A stretch of 64,000 bases of DNA, from contig CALMSX010000046.1 of NCBI GenBank assembly GCA_937872515.1, forward strand, positions 1-64,000. The letters are read 5' to 3'. The translations under genes and the position numbers were made by a program. Below the pieces are notes generated by a model. That model had not been told where the DNA came from, did not search any database, and was given only the letters and a program-made list of their open reading frames with translations. Positions 58,769-64,000 of this stretch are shown one piece after another. The stretch's first letter is position 1; each line of letters starts with the position of its first letter. Origin of the DNA: an uncultured Bacteroidota bacterium. GTDB taxonomy: Bacteria > Bacteroidota > Bacteroidia > Chitinophagales > Saprospiraceae.

Positions 58769-60103
58769 TTATTGTGGAATATTGATCATAGCACTTGCGT
58801 AAACCCATTCGCTCCATTGGATCCAACTATTGTATTTCGCCAACTGGAATTGCAGCTTACTCTGGGTCAGCTGTGTCTGGGCATCTACCAGTTCAAGATA
58901 ACCGGCAATTCCCTCTTTGTATCTTGTATATACATCTTTGTAAAACTGTTCAGCTGATCTGACCCTGGGGGCATACGTGTTGACCTGGTCGAGGGCAGCA
59001 TTGAGTTTGTTTTCTGAAGTCAATACTTCTAATTCCAGCAAGGATTGGACATGGTTGTATTTCAGTTGCTGTTCCTGCATTTTCGCTCTGGTAGCATCAG
59101 TTCTATGCTTGTGCCTTTTATTATCAAAAAGATTGACATCCATGTTCAAGGCAAACAAGGCATAGGGCTGCCAACCAAAATTAAAGTCCTGGGAACCCAG
59201 GCTTAGTTGAGCCCCAACTTTTGGCATATAGTAATTGTGCTCCTTCTCTATTGCCAGTTGCGACATTTCATTGCCTTTTGCCAATTGCATAAGTTCTTCA
59301 CGCGTTCCCATGCCGGTCATTTCCTTAATGGGAAGCGGAGGCAGTAATGACGCTTCATTGCTATCTAATGGTTCACCTGTAAGAAATACAAAATACGCCG
59401 AGGCATTTTTCACCATGGTATTGGCTTGAATTTGTTGCGCCTGTATCTCCGCTATCTGTGCTTCTATCCTGCGCAAGGAAGCAACAGGGGCTATGTCATT
59501 GTTCACCATGCTTTGGGTTGCTCTCTGTGCTTCTGAAAGCAATTTTCCTGCTTCAGCATATATTTTTTCCATAGCTAAGGCACTCGTCAGTTGAAAACCG
59601 CTGACCATCACCTCTTTTGATAGCTGACGTTTGAATGCCTTTATCTCAAGTTGTTTAAGATCGGTTTCATAGCTCTTTAATTTTTTATTTAAAGCAAGAT
59701 CAGGGTAAAAGATGGGTTGGGTTACATTGATCTTGGCATCGTAAAAGTTGTTGGGTAAAAAGTTGATTTCCTGGTTTTCCAGTAAACCAAATTGCTGGCT
59801 ACTGGTAAGGTTGTTGAGGGTGTTGTAAACGGGATTTAGCAAGTCACCAATAGGGAAGGCAATGTTTCTTCCTCCTGCCGCCAAGGTATAACTGGTAGTA
59901 AAAGTAACACTGGGTCCATACATGGCCCTTGCTTCTAAATAGGAAGATTCTGCTGCTTTCAAATCAAAAGACTTCGCCTGCAATGCCTCGTTTTTTTGCC
60001 ACGCTTTTTCAATATAACTCTGAAAAACCTGAGCTGCCGCAACTTCTGGCCTCAGACAAGAAAAAAGGATGCTTAAATAAAGCAGTGGATGAATTGTTTT
60101 CAT
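58769..60103 (-). CDS. TolC-family outer-membrane efflux protein
   Basis: 444 residues. Signal peptide LRPEVAAAQ (1-24). Two repeated OEP halves of long helices and strands: YIEKAWQKNEALQAKSFDLK, LSKEVMVSGFQLTSALAMEK, and in the second half LALNMDVNLFDNKRHKHRTD, then RYKEGIAGYLELVDAQTQLT, a signature of TolC family C-terminal repeats. It forms the outer-membrane exit channel. Second gene of the operon; it starts four bases after the tetR stop. Confidence 0.93.
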   Translation of the reverse strand: MKTIHPLLYLSILFSCLRPEVAAAQVFQSYIEKAWQKNEALQAKSFDLKAAESSYLEARAMYGPSVTFTTSYTLAAGGRNIAFPIGDLLNPVYNTLNNLTSSQQFGLLENQEINFLPNNFYDAKINVTQPIFYPDLALNKKLKSYETDLKQLEIKAFKRQLSKEVMVSGFQLTSALAMEKIYAEAGKLLSEAQRATQSMVNNDIAPVASLRRIEAQIAEIQAQQIQANTMVKNASAYFVFLTGEPLDSNEASLLPPLPIKEMTGMGTREELMQLAKGNEMSQLAIEKEHNYYMPKVGAQLSLGSQDFNFGWQPYALFALNMDVNLFDNKRHKHRTDATRAKMQEQQLKYNHVQSLLELEVLTSENKLNAALDQVNTYAPRVRSAEQFYKDVYTRYKEGIAGYLELVDAQTQLTQSKLQFQLAKYNSWIQWSEWVYASAMINIPQ

Positions 60104-60107
60104 GCAT

Positions 60108-60740
60108 TCAGATTTTGTGGTTAAACAGGGTAAACATCATATTTTCCAAGGTCAGGTCAATGAGAGGACAATCCATACCCACAGTACAGTTGCCATCTAC
60201 TATGGTTAACCTTTGGGTATTAGACAAGGAAACCAAACCATGAACGGTGCTCCACATCTGTAATGCCAAAATCCTTTCATCAATGCCTGGTCTTTCTGCC
60301 TCTGCCAGGGCCTCCCTGCAAGTAGATACCAGGTATTCAAAAATTGCAATGCCGTGTCCCCATTCGGATTTACACCGCTCTATGTGATTCATCGGACTGG
60401 CGGAATTAAACATTAAGGTATACCAGTCCTGGTTTTCAATTCCAAACCGGATATAAGCCTGTCCTATCAGAAAAAGACGGCGGAGTGCTGAAGTTTCCTG
60501 ATATACAGGTTGCATCTGATGGGCCAGGATCTCAAATCCCTTGTCCATCATCTGGTATAAGATTTCATCTTTATCCTGAAAATACAAATAGATAGTGGCG
60601 GGACTGTATTCTATTTCCGTGGCAATCCTTCGAATGGAGAGCTTATCCTGCCCTTCTTTGCTGATGATCTCTTTGGCTTTTAATAAAATGAGCTCCCTCA
60701 ACTCATTTCTTTCTCTTTCCTTTCTTTCTGCTAAACCCAT
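60108..60740 (-). CDS. TetR-family transcriptional regulator of the RND operon
   Basis: 210 residues. N-terminal HTH at about 30-62: SIRRIATEIEYSPATIYLYF followed by DKDEILYQMMDKGF, the classic TetR arrangement. The C-terminal ligand-binding half (about 70-205) includes IGQAYIRFGIENQDWYTLMF. As first gene of the operon with tolC, MFP and RND, it almost certainly represses this operon and is released by a pump substrate. Its own promoter contains two 14-bp direct repeats (see 60773-60804), consistent with autoregulation. Confidence 0.93.
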   Translation of the reverse strand: MGLAERKERERNELRELILLKAKEIISKEGQDKLSIRRIATEIEYSPATIYLYFQDKDEILYQMMDKGFEILAHQMQPVYQETSALRRLFLIGQAYIRFGIENQDWYTLMFNSASPMNHIERCKSEWGHGIAIFEYLVSTCREALAEAERPGIDERILALQMWSTVHGLVSLSNTQRLTIVDGNCTVGMDCPLIDLTLENMMFTLFNHKI

Positions 60741-60758
60741 ATGATATAATTAACGATG

Positions 60759-60789
60759 CAAAAATAATGAACAGTGTTTAGTAAATCAA
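60759..60789 (-). promoter_or_regulatory. Promoter of the tetR-tolC-MFP-RND operon
   Basis: Minus strand: TTG (60787-60789), 20-base spacer, exact TATTTTTG (60759-60766). Predicted transcription start near 60755, 15 bases before the tetR ATG at 60740. A direct repeat lies inside the spacer. Confidence 0.7.
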
Positions 60790-60804
60790 TAGTGTTTAAT
60801 AAAT
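60773..60804. repeat. Two 14-bp direct repeats, candidate TetR operator
   Basis: AGTGTTTAGTAAAT (60773-60786) and AGTGTTTAATAAAT (60791-60804), one mismatch, 18 bases start to start. Each contains TTTAnTAAA, a small palindrome of the kind TetR dimers bind. The first copy lies within the tetR promoter spacer and the second just upstream of it. Confidence 0.6.
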
Positions 60805-61073
60805 ATTTTTTTATTTAATGCACAAAGTGCAGATAATGAGTGATATATGATTTGTTATCCACACTCTGGTACAAAATAATGGACTTCAAAACATCAAACT
60901 GGCTAAAAGGGTGAGTAACACCAAATGGTATGGGTAGATAGATTGTACCATTACAACAGGAGCGTGATCAGTCAACTCAAACCAGAAACATCACTTGTAT
61001 TTGAATGGACACTCTATGGAATTTTGAAAAAATGGACTCATGAACCAAAAGCAGCACCTGCTGTTTACCCCAC

Positions 61074-61664
61074 ATGAATGTCAGACGCTTATTAAAAAAG
61101 TGGATTTGGGATACGTTTGTGTTTCCCTCCTTTTTTCATCCTACAGCCCAATTCAGACCCAGAGGATCCGGCGCGGGTAATGGATTTTACAAACTTGGGT
61201 TTTATAAAAATGATGGAAGTTGGTTCTCTTTTGAACAGCTCAGAGGTAAAAAAGTGATCATTATCAATACGGCTTCCGCATGTGGATATACGCATCAGTA
61301 TGCAGACTGGGAGCAATTTTATAGTCAAAACAGCAAGGAATTTGAGATCCTGGCATTTCCATCCAACCAATTTTTAGGCCAGGAAAGAGGCACAGATCAG
61401 GAGATCGCCAATTTTTGCAACCTTCATTTTAATCTGCATTTCCCCCTATTCAAAAAAAGCGATGTGCGGGGTAAAACGAAGAATGAAGTATACAGTTGGT
61501 TGTCTTCTAAACCTTTAAATGGATGGAATGACCGTTCTCCGGCATGGAATTTCAATAAATACGTAGTTGATCAGGATGGGGAATTGAGGGCGTTTTTTCC
61601 CTCAAAAACGAGCCCTAAAGATGATGATTTCATCCAGCTGATACAGAATATGAACCAAGATTAA
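61074..61664 (+). CDS. Glutathione peroxidase-family protein
   Basis: 196 residues. Core motifs of the GPx/BsaA family: KKVIIINTASACGYTHQYAD with the catalytic Cys, FEILAFPSNQFLGQERGTDQ (containing the conserved Gln), and DRSPAWNFNKYVVDQDGEL with the Trp of the catalytic triad. It uses Cys, not selenocysteine, so it probably works with thioredoxin. The N-terminal 35 residues before FYKLGFYKND are charged and hydrophobic (RRLLKKWIWDTFVF), perhaps a membrane association segment that most homologues lack. It reduces H2O2 or lipid hydroperoxides. No operon partner on its strand before the AAA+ gene 57 bases later. Confidence 0.9.
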   Translation: MNVRRLLKKWIWDTFVFPSFFHPTAQFRPRGSGAGNGFYKLGFYKNDGSWFSFEQLRGKKVIIINTASACGYTHQYADWEQFYSQNSKEFEILAFPSNQFLGQERGTDQEIANFCNLHFNLHFPLFKKSDVRGKTKNEVYSWLSSKPLNGWNDRSPAWNFNKYVVDQDGELRAFFPSKTSPKDDDFIQLIQNMNQD

Positions 61665-61721
61665 TAGGCCCGCTCTTGATTCATATTGTTTTTATTATTA
61701 TTTTGTACATTATTTAGTGAT

Positions 61722-64000
61722 ATGGAACAAGCTGAAAACACCACTGAAAAAAAGAAGTACAAGATCAAAGATCTGAAAGTTTATAGTTCAACTGAATACA
61801 TTTCAGAAAATAAAAAACGCTATAGAATGGTGTACGACAAAACCGAGTTGTCGTATGTTTATGCAGAACTTTCTTTTTACAATAAGGCCTTTGATATTGA
61901 AAATTGGGATGCCGAGATTGAACTGAGGTGTTTTGAGAAAGTAGGAAGCGATAATAAACAAGTTTGTCATCTGGTTTTTAATAAAAAAATCAGCAAGTAT
62001 GATTCTTTGGTTTATATAAGAGAGGGGTGGGGGAGTAAAAAAGAAGGTAGTTTCTGGAAAGGAGGTACTTATTACTGGGAAGCTTATCTTGATGGTGAAT
62101 ATGTAGGAAATAAATTCTTTTACATTGAAGACAGTGGCCATAAAAAATTAGACCCCATCAACTACCTATCCTTTAAGTCTATCCGTTTGTTTGAAGGACA
62201 GTACGATGACATGGATCAGGATCAGATATCATCCATGGTAGCATTTGCTGCTGAACAAACCAGATATGTGTTCACTGAATTGGTGTTTACCAACAACCTA
62301 AAAAACCAGGCGTGGAATTGCGAAATATTTGTTCGTTATTTCAATGAAGCAGGTGATTTAAAATCAACGGTAGCCAAATTGAAGCCGGTCAAAAAAACGG
62401 AATCTACGTTTACCATGGTATTTGGCTTTGGCTCTAATTCGAAAGGCACCTGGTTGCCCGGTAAATACAGGGCGGAAATGGTATTTATGAATCAGATAAT
62501 CGGTATCGTTGGCTTTTCAGTGGGCAATGATTTTGTAGACGGGGTGCCGGTTTTAATGATACCCCAGGGTGATGTAATAGCCCCCGTAAGCAAAGAAGAG
62601 GATGACACGTTGACCTTTGATGATCACATGGCTACCCTTGATGCCATGATTGGCTTAACAGAAATCAAACAAAAAGTAAAAGAGCACGCCCTCTATCTCA
62701 AGTTTTTAAAAATGAGACAAAGCACGGGCTTTCGGGAAGAAGAACCTGCCAACTTGTTTTTGGTTTTTACGGGCAATCCCGGTACAGGCAAAACAACGGT
62801 AGCAAAAATGATGGGAGCGCTTTATAAAAAAATGGGCTTGCTTTCAAAAGGCCATGTCTTATCCGTTGACAGAGCTGATCTGGTAGGCGAGTACATCGGC
62901 CAGACCGCCCCGAAAGTAAAAGAAGTTTTTGAAAAGGCAAGAGGAGGTATTCTCTTCATTGACGAAGCGTATGCCCTGGTTCGTTCTGCCGATGACAACA
63001 AAGATTTTGGCAGAGAGGTTATCGAGTTGTTGGTGAAAGAGATGTCAAATGGCCAGGGAAATATGGCGGTAATTGTGGCAGGCTACCCTAAAGAAATGAA
63101 AGTTTTTATTGATTCCAATCCGGGATTAAAATCGAGATTTAAGCATTATTTTGATTTTCCCGATTATCTTCCCCAGGAATTGATCCGCATAGCACGTTAT
63201 ACATGCAGGGATAAGGAACTTTTGTTGACCGATGGGGCACAGAAAAAGCTGGAAGAAATAATTACAGAGGCTTACAGAAATAGAAATCTCAGTTTTGGGA
63301 ATGCCAGATTTGTCAATGACCTGGTTGAGAAAGCAAAAATCAATCTGGGGCTGCGCATCATGAGAAGGACATCGCAGCGCAAGCCTAGTCGTTCTGAATT
63401 AATGACCATTACAGAGCGCGATGTTCATCACCTGAATGCAATAAATCCGGCTATTTTACCGGATATTCCGATCGACCATGAATTGCTTGCCAGGGCAATA
63501 GAAGAATTGGATAGCCTCCTGGGCATGGCAGCAGTAAAGCAGCAGATCAAAGAGACAGTGGAGGTTGTGAAATATTACAAACAGACAGGTAGAAATGTCT
63601 TGTCTTCTTTTTACCTCCATACCATTTTTGTTGGTAATCCGGGCACAGGTAAAACAACTGTGGCAAGGATTCTGACTAAAATTTACAAAGCCCTCGGCAT
63701 TTTGGAAAGAGGCCACATCGTAGAAACGGACCGCCAGGGTTTGGTGGCAGGTTTTGTTGGACAGACAGCCATAAAAACGGCAGAACGAATTACAGAATCA
63801 CTGGGTGGAGTTTTATTTATTGATGAAGCCTATGCGCTTAGCAATTTTAATGGGCTTCAGGGTGATTATGGCAATGAAGCCATTCAGACACTATTGAAAA
63901 AAATGGAAGATGACCGGGGGAAGTTTTATGTATTTGCAGCCGGTTATCCGGAAAACATGGATCACTTTCTGAAAGCAAACCCTGGGCTGGCCTCTCGTTT
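61722..64000 (+). CDS. Tandem CbbX/SpoVK-type AAA+ ATPase with duplicated N-terminal domain (3' end outside the window)
   Basis: 759 codons from the ATG at 61722, open to the window edge. Residues 45-136 and 182-272 are two related beta-rich domains: SYVYAELSFYNKAFD / RYVFTELVFTNNLKN, NWDAEIELRCF / AWNCEIFVRYF, and GWGSKKEGSFWKGGTYYWE / FGSNSKGTWLPGKYRAE. Then come two CbbX-type AAA+ modules. The first has Walker A GNPGTGKTT at 351-359, Walker B FIDEAYAL with Asp414-Glu415, sensor-1 VIVAGYPKEM and an Arg in NPGLKSRFKH. The second has GNPGTGKTT at 638-646, FIDEAYAL with Asp701-Glu702, and FAAGYPENM. Relatives include the Rubisco activase CbbX, SpoVK and EccA. The N-terminal module is not one I know. 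Role and client are unknown; remodelling of a protein complex is likely. Confidence 0.88.
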   Translation, partial: MEQAENTTEKKKYKIKDLKVYSSTEYISENKKRYRMVYDKTELSYVYAELSFYNKAFDIENWDAEIELRCFEKVGSDNKQVCHLVFNKKISKYDSLVYIREGWGSKKEGSFWKGGTYYWEAYLDGEYVGNKFFYIEDSGHKKLDPINYLSFKSIRLFEGQYDDMDQDQISSMVAFAAEQTRYVFTELVFTNNLKNQAWNCEIFVRYFNEAGDLKSTVAKLKPVKKTESTFTMVFGFGSNSKGTWLPGKYRAEMVFMNQIIGIVGFSVGNDFVDGVPVLMIPQGDVIAPVSKEEDDTLTFDDHMATLDAMIGLTEIKQKVKEHALYLKFLKMRQSTGFREEEPANLFLVFTGNPGTGKTTVAKMMGALYKKMGLLSKGHVLSVDRADLVGEYIGQTAPKVKEVFEKARGGILFIDEAYALVRSADDNKDFGREVIELLVKEMSNGQGNMAVIVAGYPKEMKVFIDSNPGLKSRFKHYFDFPDYLPQELIRIARYTCRDKELLLTDGAQKKLEEIITEAYRNRNLSFGNARFVNDLVEKAKINLGLRIMRRTSQRKPSRSELMTITERDVHHLNAINPAILPDIPIDHELLARAIEELDSLLGMAAVKQQIKETVEVVKYYKQTGRNVLSSFYLHTIFVGNPGTGKTTVARILTKIYKALGILERGHIVETDRQGLVAGFVGQTAIKTAERITESLGGVLFIDEAYALSNFNGLQGDYGNEAIQTLLKKMEDDRGKFYVFAAGYPENMDHFLKANPGLASR

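Larger units (their letters stand above)
60741..61073. other. Intergenic region between tetR and glutathione peroxidase
   Basis: 333 bases without a gene. The left 65 bases hold the tetR promoter and repeats described separately. The rest, 60805-61073, is A+T-rich with no long frame; I see no RNA gene. A single TTATCCACA (60855-60863) matches the DnaA box, but one isolated copy is not an origin. The promoter of the peroxidase gene must lie in its right part, but no clear box was found. Confidence 0.5.

Noticed and set aside
60855..60863. TTATCCACA, an exact DnaA-box sequence
   Set aside because: A single copy with no cluster, no dnaA or dnaN nearby and no A+T-rich unwinding region characteristic of oriC; chance occurrence is expected.
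61803..62141. Minus-strand frame (112 codons) inside the AAA+ gene
   Set aside because: The plus strand here encodes the N-terminal repeat domain in one open frame continuous with two AAA+ modules; the opposite frame has no support.
1..64000. CRISPR arrays, tRNA, rRNA, IS elements or prophage
   Set aside because: Reading the intergenic gaps on both strands I saw no repeat-spacer array, no cloverleaf with a T-loop motif, no transposase or integrase frame.

Overview
The window looks like a chromosomal piece of a Bacteroidota genome, most likely from the Saprospiraceae and relatives (inference). The evidence is convergent. Many start codons sit just downstream of the Bacteroidota promoter (TTG/TTTG about 17-23 bases before TAnnTTTG) and few have an obvious Shine-Dalgarno. 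Two secreted proteins end in type IX secretion sorting domains: type A on the M4 peptidase and type B on the LamG protein. There are many lipoproteins, PorT-like barrels, a DUF5723 barrel and a LytS/LytTR pair of the NPHFLFN type. I found no rRNA, tRNA, CRISPR array, transposase or phage gene. The DNA looks like ordinary core and envelope-related chromosome rather than an island.

Layout, left to right. 1-5.1 kb: the start of a secreted VPS10/BNR beta-propeller protein cut by the window edge, an orphan MCE (MlaD-like) protein and three glycosyltransferases. 5.2-10.9 kb: a secreted endonuclease/exonuclease/phosphatase-fold enzyme, an NhaD-like transporter, two unknown proteins, etfB-etfA and a TPR protein. 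11-16.3 kb: a four-gene minus-strand unit (dynamin-like GTPase, beta-barrel, murB, large lipoprotein). 16.5-31.1 kb: a polytopic membrane protein, a Cys-rich secreted protein, a large M4 metallopeptidase, a GT9 enzyme, PspC-like, DUF4159, a di-haem peroxidase, an M32 carboxypeptidase, a MacB-like permease and a secreted WD40 protein. 31.2-34.8 kb: rplT-rpmI, an RluA-type pseudouridine synthase and a riboflavin kinase/FAD synthetase fused to a GT2 glycosyltransferase. 34.9-44 kb: the LytS/LytTR pair, a LamG/T9SS protein with YbaB and a lipoprotein, a barrel-lipoprotein-ppx unit, a metal ABC permease fused to an MntR-like regulator, rbfA and coaX. 44-54.6 kb: a DUF6495-like protein, glutaryl-CoA dehydrogenase, a GNAT acetyltransferase, a beta-CASP nuclease/lipoprotein/DUF5723 operon, a cytosolic trehalase divergent from a FucP-like MFS permease, and a large lipoprotein. 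54.6-60.8 kb: a complete tetR-tolC-MFP-RND efflux operon with a putative autoregulatory operator. 61-64 kb: glutathione peroxidase and the start of a protein with two tandem CbbX-type AAA+ ATPase domains, cut by the right edge.

The most unusual items are three multidomain proteins: RibF-GT2, permease-MntR-FeoA, and a duplicated N-terminal beta-domain attached to tandem CbbX AAA+ modules. Next come the candidate operators (an 18-bp palindrome at the peroxidase start site, and direct repeats over the tetR promoter) and two genes whose promoter lies only 4 bases before the ATG, which suggests leaderless mRNAs. I do not see a convincing wholly new multi-gene system; the AAA+ protein at the right edge is the best candidate for undescribed function, but its operon lies outside the window.
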